From assembly GCA_014239555.1 (NCBI GenBank), contig JAAZYR010000008.1, positions 62,001 to 126,000 on the forward strand: a stretch of 64,000 nucleotides of DNA, given 5' to 3'. Source of the stretch: Acidimicrobiales bacterium. GTDB taxonomy: Bacteria > Actinomycetota > Acidimicrobiia > Acidimicrobiales > Poriferisodalaceae. Below, in pieces: positions 54,085 to 63,670 of this stretch; positions within the stretch are counted from its first letter, which is position 1; each line of letters begins with the position of its first letter. The position numbers were made by a program, and so were the translations under genes. The notes beneath the pieces are model-generated. The model made no database searches. It saw nothing but the letters and a program-made list of their open reading frames with translations, and had not been told where the DNA came from.

Positions 54085-55653
54085 ATGAGCGAAGATAACG
54101 AAGAAGCCTTACCAGACCCTGTAGCCGATCTTTATGAGCGGCAGCGGCGTATTCGCGAAGAGATGGGCGGAGCTGAGCGAGTTGCGCAGATGCGAGCTGA
54201 CGGAACTCCAACGATTCGCGACCATATCGACGGGTTGCTCGATGAAGGGACTTTTCGCGAGTTGGGCACCCACAGCCGCTCAATGCGCCTGGAAGACCGC
54301 CACAACACCCCAGGCGATGGGAAGGTCGGCGGTGAAGGAGAAATTGAGGGGAGATCAGTAGCTATCGGTGGAGATGACATCACGGTAAAGAAGGGCTCGA
54401 GCGCGATTGTCGGAAGTCGCCGCCTTCATCGTCTTTACGAACGGGCGATTGAACGAGGTATGCCTTACGTCTATGTCGGAGAAACCGGGGGTGGGCGAAT
54501 TCCCGACCTTATCGGCGCAGAGGGAATCGCTGAGGTAGCGCCGGATCCAGAGCTAGCGCGAAGAAGGCGTCAAATACCGATGGCGACGGTCATCGTGGGG
54601 CAAAGTTTTGGAGGGTCCTCATTCCAGTCGGCATTCTCGGACTTTGTTGTCCAAGTTCGAGGGTCGGTCCTGGCGGTTACATCGCCCCGAGTTTTCGAGA
54701 TTGCTACCGGCGAAATCATCGGATTTGAAGAGCTAGGTGGTGTGGATGTTCATTCACGGATCACCGGCCAAATCGATCTCGGCGTCGAAACATTCGAAGA
54801 AAGCTATCTGGCCGTTCGCCGCTGGCTTTCCTACCTACCTCCCAACGCTTGGACACCAGCGCCTAGAAGCGAAACTAGGGCCGATCTAGAACCAGACGCA
54901 TCTCTTGCGGCGATGGTGCCAGCGAAACGAACTCGCGGATATGACATGCGTAGATTTAGCGCAGCCCTTTGCGACCCCGGCTCCTTTATGGAGTTGCAGC
55001 CCGGATACGCCCGGAATCTCACCACAGGTCTCGGCAAACTCGATGGTTTCTCAGTCGGGATCATTGGGAACAATCCGATGTTCAACGCTGGTGTTTTGGA
55101 CCCGGAGTCTTGCCGCAAGGCGATCCGATTGATGTGTCTGTGTGACGCATTCAATCTCCCTGTCATCTTCTTGATGGACGTACCAGGATTCATGGTCGGT
55201 AAGGCAGTTGAGCATGATCGGATTTTGGCTCTTGCGATTCGCTTCGTGGAAGCCTTGGGTAACATGTCGACCCCCACATTGACTGTTGTTCTTCGAAAAG
55301 GCTTCGGGCTGGCGTACCCAGCTATGAACGGATCCGGTCTGGGATCATCAGGTCTTTATTCTTGGCCAGGCGCCGAAATTGGTTTCATGGACCCCCAAGT
55401 TGGGGTCAATGTTGCGTACTCGGCTCGTCTCGACCAAATGGACCCAACGGAAGCAGAAATTGAGCGCGACCAGATGATTGCTGATATTTCGTTAGCGACT
55501 TCACCGTATGAGGCTGCTGGGACGCTCCGTATCGATGAAGTGATCGATCCTGCGGACACAAGACGGGTGTTAGTGAACGATCTCCGACAACTTGAAGGTC
55601 GTCGCGTTCCCGCACCAGAAGAACGACCGTTGAGCTACTGGCCCACAGTCTGA
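54085..55653 (+). CDS. Acyl-CoA carboxylase carboxyltransferase subunit
   Basis: 522-residue carboxyltransferase (PF01039) like the beta chains of propionyl-, methylcrotonyl- or geranyl-CoA carboxylases. Two crotonase-like halves are visible: GETGGGRIPDLIGAEGIAEV and GQSFGGSSFQSAF in the first, FLMDVPGFMVGKAVEHDRI and VVLRKGFGLAYPAMNGSG in the second. No biotin carboxylase or biotin carrier gene is in the window, so the partner must be elsewhere. It is divergent from a CoA-transferase gene and followed at 24 bases by a PhyH gene. Confidence 0.88.
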   Translation: MSEDNEEALPDPVADLYERQRRIREEMGGAERVAQMRADGTPTIRDHIDGLLDEGTFRELGTHSRSMRLEDRHNTPGDGKVGGEGEIEGRSVAIGGDDITVKKGSSAIVGSRRLHRLYERAIERGMPYVYVGETGGGRIPDLIGAEGIAEVAPDPELARRRRQIPMATVIVGQSFGGSSFQSAFSDFVVQVRGSVLAVTSPRVFEIATGEIIGFEELGGVDVHSRITGQIDLGVETFEESYLAVRRWLSYLPPNAWTPAPRSETRADLEPDASLAAMVPAKRTRGYDMRRFSAALCDPGSFMELQPGYARNLTTGLGKLDGFSVGIIGNNPMFNAGVLDPESCRKAIRLMCLCDAFNLPVIFLMDVPGFMVGKAVEHDRILALAIRFVEALGNMSTPTLTVVLRKGFGLAYPAMNGSGLGSSGLYSWPGAEIGFMDPQVGVNVAYSARLDQMDPTEAEIERDQMIADISLATSPYEAAGTLRIDEVIDPADTRRVLVNDLRQLEGRRVPAPEERPLSYWPTV

Positions 55654-55677
55654 CGAGGCGAGGTTAGAGTCGCGCAA

Positions 55678-56496
55678 ATGGACTATTACGTCACTGAAGA
55701 ACAACGTGAAGCTTGTGCCAGAGATGGCGCGGTCCCGCTCCGCGGTGTCGTTGACGGCGATTGGTTAAAGGTCCTGGAGGCAGGAATCGAGCGAGATATC
55801 AACGAACCGGGCCCATTTGTGCACGGCTACGTCCCGGACAACGGAATTGGACGATTCCACGGGAACATTCGAATGTGGGAAAACGATTCCGAGATGGGAA
55901 GGTTCTGCACTAACGGGCCTCTCATCTCCCTAGCGGCCCAGTTTTTTCAGTCGTCAAAGGTCAACCTGTTTTATGACCAGCTTTTTGTTAAAGAACCGGG
56001 GACAGAGAATCGGACTCGTTGGCACAACGACTTGCCCTATTGGCCGCTAAGAGGTGCTCAAGTTATGTCGTTCTGGGTTGCCTTAGATGCAGTCACCATC
56101 GAAAGTGGCGGGCTCGAATTCGTGAGGGGCTCACACCTTTGGGACATCTGGTATCAGCCGGAGACCTTTGGAAAAACCTCTGGCCATGGTGAGTATGAGC
56201 GGAACCCCGACTACATCGACATACCTGACATCGAAGCGACTCGCGATGACTACGAAATCATTACCTGGGATCTCGAACCTGGTGATGTCTACGCATTCCA
56301 TGCGATGACGGTTCACGGAGCCGGAGGCAATTTACGTTCTGATGTGCGCCGTCGCGGCTACACCGTTCGATACTGCGGAGATGATGCGGTATATGACTCT
56401 CGTAAGGGGACCCAAGGTCATCTTCGATCGGATCAACATAGCGATGGCGACTCACTTGATAGCGATCAATTCCCCTTGGTGTGGGAATCGAACTGA
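55678..56496 (+). CDS. PhyH-family Fe(II)/2-oxoglutarate dioxygenase 1
   Basis: 272-residue phytanoyl-CoA dioxygenase-like protein. The iron ligands are His116 and Asp118 in RWHNDLPYWPL and probably His213 in MTVHGAGGN, with a 2-oxoglutarate-binding Arg in RRRGYTVRY. The Asp rules out a halogenase of the SyrB2 type. The YWPL context is typical for this subfamily; the substrate may be an acyl-CoA, given the CoA-transferase neighbours. It is convergent with the second double CaiB gene. Confidence 0.88.
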   Translation: MDYYVTEEQREACARDGAVPLRGVVDGDWLKVLEAGIERDINEPGPFVHGYVPDNGIGRFHGNIRMWENDSEMGRFCTNGPLISLAAQFFQSSKVNLFYDQLFVKEPGTENRTRWHNDLPYWPLRGAQVMSFWVALDAVTIESGGLEFVRGSHLWDIWYQPETFGKTSGHGEYERNPDYIDIPDIEATRDDYEIITWDLEPGDVYAFHAMTVHGAGGNLRSDVRRRGYTVRYCGDDAVYDSRKGTQGHLRSDQHSDGDSLDSDQFPLVWESN

Positions 56497-56506
56497 TTCT
56501 TCATCG

Positions 56507-58918
56507 CTACTCAAGTACCTCAGAAGCAGCGAGATCGGCAATTTTGTCAACTGAATAGCCCAATAATTCGCTGAGTACTTCGAAGTTGTCTTCCCCCAAA
56601 CAGGGCCCTCCCCGTGTCAGTACTGCCGGGGTTCGGGACATTTTTGTTCTGCACGAATGAGTCCACATCGACCCAGCGTGACTCTGTGGGACCTGGATTT
56701 GGTGCTGTCGGTGTCTCAGTTGAGGGTCGGAGTTAGTCCCAGCCGCGTCGTGGACCGGGTACGCGGCAACTCCTGCGTTTTGGAGTTCCTCAGCAGCGGA
56801 ATCGTTATCTCGCGCCGAACTCCATGCAGTCACTGCCTCATCAATCAGAGCGCGCTGCTCGCGACGCTCCAACTGGTTGATACCTGTAAGGCTATCGAGG
56901 CCAATTATTGCGGCTAACGCGGGCCAACTCTCGTCCGAACACGCGATCGCCACCCAAGAATCTTCATCTCGGGAGGAGAACGCACCATGGGGGAACATAT
57001 GGGGGTCATCGTTGCCCTGCCGCTGAATGGTTCGCCCATTGACGCTTTGATCCAATATGGCTGGGGCTAGGTAATGGAGTGCGCACTCAGTTTGCGACAA
57101 GTCGATATGTTCCCCTTTTCTGGTTGTTTTTCGGTTCTCTAACGCCGCCATCAAGCTCGCGACAACGATCCGTGGCGCTAAGAAATCCGTGTAAGGGCCA
57201 TACGGTCCCGCAGGCGGTCGATCAGACCAGCCCGTTAACTCGTAATAGCCAGCAATCGCGGCAGCCATGAACCCATACCCAGCGAGACGGGAGTGAGGAC
57301 CTGTCTGCCCAAGTAGTGAACTGGAGAGCATTATCAGCCCTGGGTTGATTTCCGATAGGACGTCGTAGCCGTACCCCAAACGACTCATCGCGCCTGGAGC
57401 AAATGACTCCGTAACAATGTCAGCCCATCGGACGAGGTCGAACACGATTTCCTGGGACTCAGGTTTGCTCAAATCGAGGCTGAGACTGCGTTTTCCGGCG
57501 TTGTAGACGCCGTACCCAACACTGTTGTCGGGGTGAGGGTCTTCGTTAACGAAGGGGTTGACCGTTCGCATGGTGTCGGGTCGACTTGCTGTTTCAACCT
57601 TGACTACATCAGCGCCGTAATCGCTGAGTATCCGCACCGCAGAGGGCGTTGCAATCACCCACGAGAACTCGACGACCTTCAACCCTTCGAGCGGTAACGA
57701 GTCTTTAGCTGATGGCTTCGCATCGAACTTAGGTTTTCGGTCGACAGCGACCGTTTCGTTGTGTTCACCCAGCTTGGGTGGTGAGCCTCTGAAATCGGTG
57801 GAGGTGTTTCGAAACTTCACCAATGCGCTCGGGTGCTGAGCGGTGTTTCCATTTTCTAACGGTTGGAGATCCCAAAAGTTTCGAGCATTGAGATGTTGGT
57901 AGTCCACCAGGTCGGCGATCGTCATCGAAGGGGTGATAAGTAGATTTCGGCTTAGGGCTGCCTCCCAGAGTTGAGCTTTCGATTTCGTTGCGAGAAACTT
58001 GCCATAGGTCTCAAACGCTGCAACGAGAACACTGAAACTCACTTCCCCCGCAAATAGCTGCACGCCAATGTTGTCCCAGTCGATAGCGAGAAGGTTTTCA
58101 TTAGCGGCCCCTTCGTCGTTGAGCCACTCGGTCAGGCGACGCGAAAATGGCGCAAACGCGACACCAGGCAAAATGACACAAATTGTGTATCCATCGCTAC
58201 ATGGAAACAACAAAGGAATATCCATGCCGCCCAGGCTTATTCCTCCGGCGATCCGGTCCGCTGCCAATGCATTTTCCATTGGAGCAACATTCTGAGGAAA
58301 GCCAATCGTGACCGACTCTTGGGCCGAAACGTCAATGTGCTGGCCAACGCCGCTTCGGTCCCGCTCTTGCAGCGCAATCAGGCTTGCTGCCGCCGCATCG
58401 GCGGAAGCGTGCAAAAAGCTGTGCGGTAAGCCGATGCGAAGGGGAGCTCTATCTGCGTCGCCACTGGCGTACATGAATGCACTACCAGCTACCGCTGTGA
58501 GGTCAGTCCCAAGCCAACGTGATCTCGGCCCCTCTGATCCGTAGGGTGTAATAGAAGCATGAATGAGGCCCGAATTAATTTCAGCTAGGTCCGCGTACGA
58601 CAGGCCAAGCGACGAGAGATAACCCGGGTGGCAGTCTTCGAAGAGGATGTCAGCACTGGCGACTAGGGCGCGGAACTTGTCGCGATCTTTAGACGACTCA
58701 ACATTTAGAGTCAGAGAATGCTTTCCTCTGTTATATGCCCAATGAGTAAGACTGGCGTCTAAGTCGGGTTCATCGTCAACAAATGGACCCATATGTCGTG
58801 TAGCTACGCCAACTGTGGGTTCAACGGCTATTACCTCTGCTCCCAGATGCACCAGAATGTGACCAGCGAACTGACTTATGCCTCCGCAGAGATCAACTAC
58901 TCGAATGTGCTCTAACAC
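56507..58918 (-). CDS. Double-domain class III CoA-transferase (CaiB/BaiF), paralogue 2
   Basis: 803 residues with the same two-domain layout as the gene at 51581-53983 and clearly related to it: AYNRGKHSLTLNV, HIDVSAQESV, then a second domain from LEGLKVVEFSWVIATPSAVR with GYYELTGWSDRPPAGP and YGPYTDFLAPRIV. Both end in a similar tail (LGEDNFEVLSELLGYS). The probable catalytic Asp of domain 2 is in YTDFLAP. The GTG start at 58918 follows a run of G. Two such fusions around a carboxyltransferase and a dioxygenase suggest activation of related acids. Confidence 0.88.
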   Translation of the reverse strand: MLEHIRVVDLCGGISQFAGHILVHLGAEVIAVEPTVGVATRHMGPFVDDEPDLDASLTHWAYNRGKHSLTLNVESSKDRDKFRALVASADILFEDCHPGYLSSLGLSYADLAEINSGLIHASITPYGSEGPRSRWLGTDLTAVAGSAFMYASGDADRAPLRIGLPHSFLHASADAAAASLIALQERDRSGVGQHIDVSAQESVTIGFPQNVAPMENALAADRIAGGISLGGMDIPLLFPCSDGYTICVILPGVAFAPFSRRLTEWLNDEGAANENLLAIDWDNIGVQLFAGEVSFSVLVAAFETYGKFLATKSKAQLWEAALSRNLLITPSMTIADLVDYQHLNARNFWDLQPLENGNTAQHPSALVKFRNTSTDFRGSPPKLGEHNETVAVDRKPKFDAKPSAKDSLPLEGLKVVEFSWVIATPSAVRILSDYGADVVKVETASRPDTMRTVNPFVNEDPHPDNSVGYGVYNAGKRSLSLDLSKPESQEIVFDLVRWADIVTESFAPGAMSRLGYGYDVLSEINPGLIMLSSSLLGQTGPHSRLAGYGFMAAAIAGYYELTGWSDRPPAGPYGPYTDFLAPRIVVASLMAALENRKTTRKGEHIDLSQTECALHYLAPAILDQSVNGRTIQRQGNDDPHMFPHGAFSSRDEDSWVAIACSDESWPALAAIIGLDSLTGINQLERREQRALIDEAVTAWSSARDNDSAAEELQNAGVAAYPVHDAAGTNSDPQLRHRQHQIQVPQSHAGSMWTHSCRTKMSRTPAVLTRGGPCLGEDNFEVLSELLGYSVDKIADLAASEVLE

Positions 58919-58995
58919 TTAGCCCCCTCGTTGAATACGAGAGCTTAGAGCGGGGAAATTATTGCCGGGACATTCCGACCTTGTTCCCAGTGGTC

Positions 58996-60213
58996 TCAGG
59001 AGAGCTTCATTCGTAAAGGCTGTTGGATCGACGAAATAACTGTCCCTTCGATTGGCGGCACGAACCCGACTGGTTCGAAAGTCCGGTATCTCCCGAGTAA
59101 AGCCTTGAGAGCCAAGCGGGTCTCAAGGCGCGCTAGGTGAGCTCCCAGGCAGTGATGCAGGCCCCATCCAAAGGTCAAATGCGGATTCGGATCGCGGTCC
59201 AACTTCAGGCGGCCTGGTTCATCGAAAACATCGGGGTCGTGGTTGGCGGCTGCCACACAAAGCAAGACGTTGTCGTCCACAGCGAGCGCTTGCCCACCTC
59301 GCTCATGGGCAACCGCTACCTTTCGGTACATGCTTCGCGTGGGTCCGAGGACCCGAAGAAGTTCCTCAAGAGCGGTATCTAATTCTCGAACTCGTAGTTC
59401 TTCGATCAGGTCAGGGCGAGTAGCCAACAAGCCCATTGTGTTCATGAGCAAAGAAGTCGTGGTTTCGTGACCTGCGAACAGAATGAGAGTGCATGCCCCG
59501 ACCAACTCAAGGTCAGATAGTTGATCGCCGGCACCACTTACTAATGCAGTCATCAGAGTTTCTGAGGGTTCAATACGTTCGCGGTCAATTAGGCGCTGAA
59601 AAAAATCACTGAACTCTCCAGCCGCCGCAGTGGCTTGTTCTGGCGCCGTGGTGTGAGGGTCGGTTGCAAACACAATGGTCGCCAAATCATCCGACCAACC
59701 TTGAAAACGATCTCTGTCGCTGGCCTCCACGCCGAGGACTGCCGCAATTGCCCACGCTGGCAATGGACCAGCGAAGTCCTCCCGGACGTCAATTACATCA
59801 CCTAACCCGTCAACGATTTCGTCGACCACTTGAGAAACCATCTCCTCAAGCGTCGCGACTCGCCTAGGCGTAAACACGTTGCGCATAGGGTCTCGAAGAT
59901 GAGTGTGTAAAGGCGGATCGCGAAAAACCATCCACCCACCCAATAGTTCTACAACCTTGGCGAAGCTCAAAGGACGGTGCGCAGCGACCCGCTCCAAAGG
60001 TGTGACCCGATCGGCCGAAAGCAGATGCCCTTCGCGGAAGGCCTCGCTGAGCTCCGTGTGACCAAGCACGACCCATGCGCGGTGAGCATCGCTCCATTGC
60101 ACTGGTCCCCCGTCGCGATAACGAGACCAATAGCTATGCGGGTCATCAATACTCGCCGGGTCGTTCAGATCTATGTCCGTCACCGCTCTTGACGGTAGCT
60201 GGAAGCGCGTCAC
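58996..60213 (-). CDS. Cytochrome P450
   Basis: 405-residue soluble bacterial P450. The I-helix is LFAGHETTTS (about 246-255), the K-helix ExxR is Glu284-Arg287 (LEELLRVL), and the heme loop is TFGWGLHHCLGAHLA with Cys355 as the iron ligand. Length and class fit a three-component system fed by ferredoxin, but no ferredoxin gene is nearby. It hydroxylates an unknown substrate. GTG at 60213 is the start, divergent from the second PhyH gene. Confidence 0.93.
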   Translation of the reverse strand: MTRFQLPSRAVTDIDLNDPASIDDPHSYWSRYRDGGPVQWSDAHRAWVVLGHTELSEAFREGHLLSADRVTPLERVAAHRPLSFAKVVELLGGWMVFRDPPLHTHLRDPMRNVFTPRRVATLEEMVSQVVDEIVDGLGDVIDVREDFAGPLPAWAIAAVLGVEASDRDRFQGWSDDLATIVFATDPHTTAPEQATAAAGEFSDFFQRLIDRERIEPSETLMTALVSGAGDQLSDLELVGACTLILFAGHETTTSLLMNTMGLLATRPDLIEELRVRELDTALEELLRVLGPTRSMYRKVAVAHERGGQALAVDDNVLLCVAAANHDPDVFDEPGRLKLDRDPNPHLTFGWGLHHCLGAHLARLETRLALKALLGRYRTFEPVGFVPPIEGTVISSIQQPLRMKLS

Positions 60214-60242
60214 CTATGCCGATCAGCGAATAACCTCATGAC

Positions 60243-61076
60243 ATGGGAAAGGTTTTTACCGAAGAGCAAATCAGGCAATACGAGGCCGACGGGTGGGTGT
60301 CTCCAGTCGACCTTCTCACCTCAGAGCAAGCTGATAAGTGTCGAAACCAACTAGAGGCCTGGGAGTTGCTTCGTGGCGGTTCCATACCCACGCACGAACG
60401 GTCGGGGTCACACATCTTGTTCCCGTGGATTGATCAACTGATGCGCGCTGAGAGAATCTTGGATGCAGTTGAGGATCTGATCGGCCCAAACATTCTCTGT
60501 TGGAACTCAGTGTTCTGGATAAAAGAAGCGCAAAGCTCTAGCTACGTGGGCTGGCATCAAGATCTCCAATATTGGGGCTTGTCTAATTCTGATGTGGTGT
60601 CGATCTGGATAGCACTCTCGAACGCGAGCGAGGATGCAGGCTGTATGAACGTAATTCCTGGCAGTCACAAGGAGACCATTGAGCACGCCGAAACCTACGC
60701 GAAGAACAATCTCCTGAGTCGAGGCCAAGAACTTGAGATCGACATTTCGCAACGTGAAACGGTTCCAATGGCGCTGAAAGCCGGACAGGTTTCGTTCCAC
60801 AACGTTCGAACGGCTCATGGGTCGGGACCAAACAAAACGAATGACCGACGAATTGGGCTGTCCTTTCACTACATGCCACCACACACCGAACAAACACTTA
60901 GCGAGTGGGATTGTGCCTCGTTAGTGCGTGGCACAGATCAATACGGACATTTTGAGCATTGCCCCCAGCCCTCGGCTGACTTAGAGGCAAATGCCGTGGA
61001 CTTTCATAAACGTGCCTCTGATGCCATGAGAGAAATCATTTACAAAGGCTCGAGCACTGACAGGCGAACCCTGTAG
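60243..61076 (+). CDS. PhyH-family Fe(II)/2-oxoglutarate dioxygenase 2
   Basis: 277 residues. The iron site is His105 and Asp107 in GWHQDLQYWGL and probably His192 in RTAHGSGPN, with Arg202 or Arg203 in NDRRIGLSFHY for 2-oxoglutarate. MNVIPGSHKE is the usual strand between them. It belongs to a different PhyH branch from the protein at 55678. The start is 29 bases from the divergent P450 start, so the two may share control. A VOC gene follows after a few bases. Confidence 0.9.
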   Translation: MGKVFTEEQIRQYEADGWVSPVDLLTSEQADKCRNQLEAWELLRGGSIPTHERSGSHILFPWIDQLMRAERILDAVEDLIGPNILCWNSVFWIKEAQSSSYVGWHQDLQYWGLSNSDVVSIWIALSNASEDAGCMNVIPGSHKETIEHAETYAKNNLLSRGQELEIDISQRETVPMALKAGQVSFHNVRTAHGSGPNKTNDRRIGLSFHYMPPHTEQTLSEWDCASLVRGTDQYGHFEHCPQPSADLEANAVDFHKRASDAMREIIYKGSSTDRRTL

Positions 61077-61085
61077 GTATTGGTG

Positions 61086-61487
61086 ATGCTTGACCTTCAT
61101 CACATTCATATCTTCGCTTCAGATGCATCCGTCACCGTTGAGTGGTGGGAAAGAAATCTCGGGGCAGTAGTGAGCCACGACGGTGATTTCGGTGGCTCCC
61201 GAAACATCTTCATGAAAGTCGGGCAGGGGCGCCTCAACATTTATGACCAACGACCGCGCGGTGATTCCACCGGTGCCTACCACCACATAGGAATACGGGT
61301 AGAAAATCTCAAAGATTTGCGAGACCGGATGGCGTCCAACGGAGTTGAGTTCAGATCCGACATTAGAGAGTTCGGTAATTGGCGCTACTTAATGTGCGCC
61401 GCCCCTGACCAGGTTCTGTTGGAGCTCTTTGAAATCGACATTGACGATATGCCGGCAAATCTCGCTGAATTCTTCAATCTCGGCTAA
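61086..61487 (+). CDS. VOC/glyoxalase-like protein
   Basis: 133-residue vicinal-oxygen-chelate protein. It starts LDLHHIHIFASD with the likely metal His. GAYHHIGIRVENL gives the second unit's His, and LLELFEI the closing Glu, so the metal site looks complete, as in glyoxalase I or extradiol-type proteins. ATG 61086 is chosen; TTG 61080 and GTG 61083 are in frame just before. It forms a tight plus-strand run with the PhyH gene upstream and DUF3237 downstream. Confidence 0.82.
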   Translation: MLDLHHIHIFASDASVTVEWWERNLGAVVSHDGDFGGSRNIFMKVGQGRLNIYDQRPRGDSTGAYHHIGIRVENLKDLRDRMASNGVEFRSDIREFGNWRYLMCAAPDQVLLELFEIDIDDMPANLAEFFNLG

Positions 61488-61498
61488 TGGGACCATGA

Positions 61499-61948
61499 AT
61501 GTGTCAGGCTTGCGCTATGGCAACTGAACATCTTGAGGTAGAACACCTCTTTACGTTGGATCTACAGGTCGCAGAAGGGGTACAAGTTGTAAAGGGTGGG
61601 CCCCACGGCACTCGCATAATTGCCGAGGTTCTGGGTGGTTCCTTTACCGGCGAACGAATGAGCGGGCGCGTGGTATCTCCCGGTGGTGACTGGGTGACTG
61701 CCCGAAGCGATCGAAGCCTCCAACTTGACGTTCGGCTGACTTTAATAACTGACGACGATGCAGTCATCTTGATGCAGTACAAAGGCATAGGAGACCCCAA
61801 TCTCGGAGTTGCTCGATCGGCCCCTCAATTTGAAACCGGTGATGATCGCTACGGTTGGATCAACAACGTTCAGGGAGTCGGGGTAGGAAGATTGCATCCC
61901 GGAGGCGGCGTTACTTACGAAGTTTACGCGCTTACCCAAATGCCTTAA
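61499..61948 (+). CDS. DUF3237-like protein
   Basis: 149-residue beta-barrel-type protein. The stretch GGPHGTRIIAEVLGGSFTGE followed by SGRVVSPGGDWVTARSD is typical of DUF3237, whose function is not known. It is often found in aromatic or steroid catabolic clusters. The N-terminus holds CQAC; an alternative ATG at 61517 would remove it. The end overlaps the convergent transporter gene by four bases. Confidence 0.8.
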   Translation: MCQACAMATEHLEVEHLFTLDLQVAEGVQVVKGGPHGTRIIAEVLGGSFTGERMSGRVVSPGGDWVTARSDRSLQLDVRLTLITDDDAVILMQYKGIGDPNLGVARSAPQFETGDDRYGWINNVQGVGVGRLHPGGGVTYEVYALTQMP

Positions 61949-63198
61949 CGGCGAGAGACCATCCAAACAGTTGGCTGAGATAAGAAGGAACGAGCGACTA
62001 TTTCAGATGGTGTGCCATCGCCAAGTCGCCAAAGCGGAAGAACGGCGAGAGTTGCGGCCGACGACACAAGGATCGCTGCAACTATGGCGACGGTGTAAGA
62101 GCCAGTGGCATCGATTACTGCCCCAGCGCTGATTGGCCCGATGAGAGCACCGACACCAGCCGAGGTGTATTGAACTCCGAGAATGCCACCTAAACCCTCC
62201 AGACCGAAGATGCCTGCTGATGCAACTGGACTTAGCGCGACGAACCCCCCGTAGCCCACGCCCAACAAAGCGGCGAAGAGAAGCAGCAGAAAGTAGTTGG
62301 ACCCGGCGACAAGCCAAACTGCGTATGAAATGGGTTGGATACCGAAGGACATGATGACCAACGGCAGCACGCCAAAGCGCATCCCAAGGACGCCGAGCCC
62401 AAGTCGACCAATAACGCTGCCCAACCCGAGCGAAGTGATGAGGAACGCGGCAGTGCTGGACGCAATACCTTGCTCCTTGGCGTATTGCACCAAGAAGACA
62501 AAGGGAACAAACAAGGCAACTGACATCAAGAACCCAGCGAAGTAGAGGCGCCAAAATTCGGATCTTCGCACTGCTTGTCTTGCCGCCAAGATGCTTGCTG
62601 CGACTGAAGCGGGAGGGGTAGGAGGCCTAAAGCAAGCTAACGCCACGACCCCGTACACGATTACGCTGCCAATCCCCATCAACTCAAAAGCATTGCGCCA
62701 TCCTGCAGTTCGGATGAGCCACTCTGCTACGGGAACCAAGATCAGAGTCCCAAGCCCAATGCCTACAGTGTTAATACCCAGAGCGACGGTCCGATGTTTC
62801 TCGAACCACGCACCGGTCGCAACGCTGAGCGGAACTAGGTAGCAACCAATTCCCAAACCGACGCCGAGCCCATAGACCACAATGCCAGTAACCAGCGACT
62901 CGACCTGAGCGGTGAACCACAATCCTCCACCCATTAGGAACGCGCCGAGAGCGACGAGCCGGCGAGCGCCGAAACGATCGGCTAAAGGACCAGCGACGAT
63001 TCCAACCGCGAAAAACAGAAATGTTGTAACCGAAAAGAACGCAGCGATACCAGATAGGCCAGCGTCGAATTCATTAGCCATTTGTTCCAAAGCAGTTGCG
63101 AAGGCGTAGAAGACCCCAAATGTCCACGTGTTAATCGCGCAACCTGCGAATGCGACGACCCAGCCCCGGCCACTATCTAGCTGGTGCGTGCCGGACAT
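61945..63198 (-). CDS. Major facilitator superfamily transporter (oxalate/formate antiporter-like)
   Basis: 417-residue inner-membrane protein with 12 predicted helices. The motif between helices 2 and 3, GPLADRFGARRLVALGAFLM, is the MFS signature, and a related one (GRLGLGVLGMRFG) follows in the second half. It resembles monocarboxylate or oxalate:formate transporters, so it may import a carboxylic acid used by the neighbouring CoA-transferases. ATG 63198 is preferred over GTG 63216 in the same frame. It is divergent from the PPOX gene. Confidence 0.88.
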   Translation of the reverse strand: MSGTHQLDSGRGWVVAFAGCAINTWTFGVFYAFATALEQMANEFDAGLSGIAAFFSVTTFLFFAVGIVAGPLADRFGARRLVALGAFLMGGGLWFTAQVESLVTGIVVYGLGVGLGIGCYLVPLSVATGAWFEKHRTVALGINTVGIGLGTLILVPVAEWLIRTAGWRNAFELMGIGSVIVYGVVALACFRPPTPPASVAASILAARQAVRRSEFWRLYFAGFLMSVALFVPFVFLVQYAKEQGIASSTAAFLITSLGLGSVIGRLGLGVLGMRFGVLPLVIMSFGIQPISYAVWLVAGSNYFLLLLFAALLGVGYGGFVALSPVASAGIFGLEGLGGILGVQYTSAGVGALIGPISAGAVIDATGSYTVAIVAAILVSSAATLAVLPLWRLGDGTPSEIVARSFLSQPTVWMVSRR

Positions 63199-63256
63199 CG
63201 AATCACCATAGGGCACTATTTAATATTTGAGATGGTGTTCGTGACAGGATGACGAG

Positions 63257-63664
63257 ATGGAAATAGAAAAGGGACTCGACTACGTGCGTGATAACTCGCG
63301 AGCCGTTCTGGCTACGCGAAGTAGAGACGGAGCCCCGCAAATGTCGCCGGTGACCCTGGCGGTGGTTCACGACACGATCGTTATGAGTACTCGCGAGACG
63401 GCCATCAAGACATTAAACATACGACGTGACCCGATTGCGTGGCTCTGTGTGTTCCCTGACAAGTGGTTGGGTCGATGGGTCCAATTGCAATGCAGGGCTG
63501 AGGTGGTAAGCCTGCCTGAGGCGATCGACCATCTTGTCGACTACTACCGGACCTTAAGTGGAGAACACCCCGATTGGAACGACTACAAGCGTGCAATGAA
63601 CGAAGATAAGAGATGTGTCGTGCAGTTCGAGATCGAAACGGCTGGACCGGACTTCCACGGTTAA
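63257..63664 (+). CDS. PPOX-class F420-dependent or flavin-binding protein
   Basis: 135-residue split-barrel protein of the pyridoxamine-phosphate-oxidase superfamily. The pattern SRAVLATRSRDGAPQMSPVT, then IVMSTRETAIKTLNIRRDP, is typical of actinobacterial F420-dependent members; the end CVVQFEIETAGPDF fits too. The substrate is unknown. F420 binding is inferred from family only. A flavoprotein gene begins seven bases after its stop. Confidence 0.8.
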   Translation: MEIEKGLDYVRDNSRAVLATRSRDGAPQMSPVTLAVVHDTIVMSTRETAIKTLNIRRDPIAWLCVFPDKWLGRWVQLQCRAEVVSLPEAIDHLVDYYRTLSGEHPDWNDYKRAMNEDKRCVVQFEIETAGPDFHG

Positions 63665-63670
63665 CGGAAC

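Noticed and set aside
55678-61076. PhyH proteins as possible non-heme iron halogenases
   Set aside because: Both keep the Asp of the His-x-Asp iron motif (HND and HQD), which halogenases replace with Ala or Gly.
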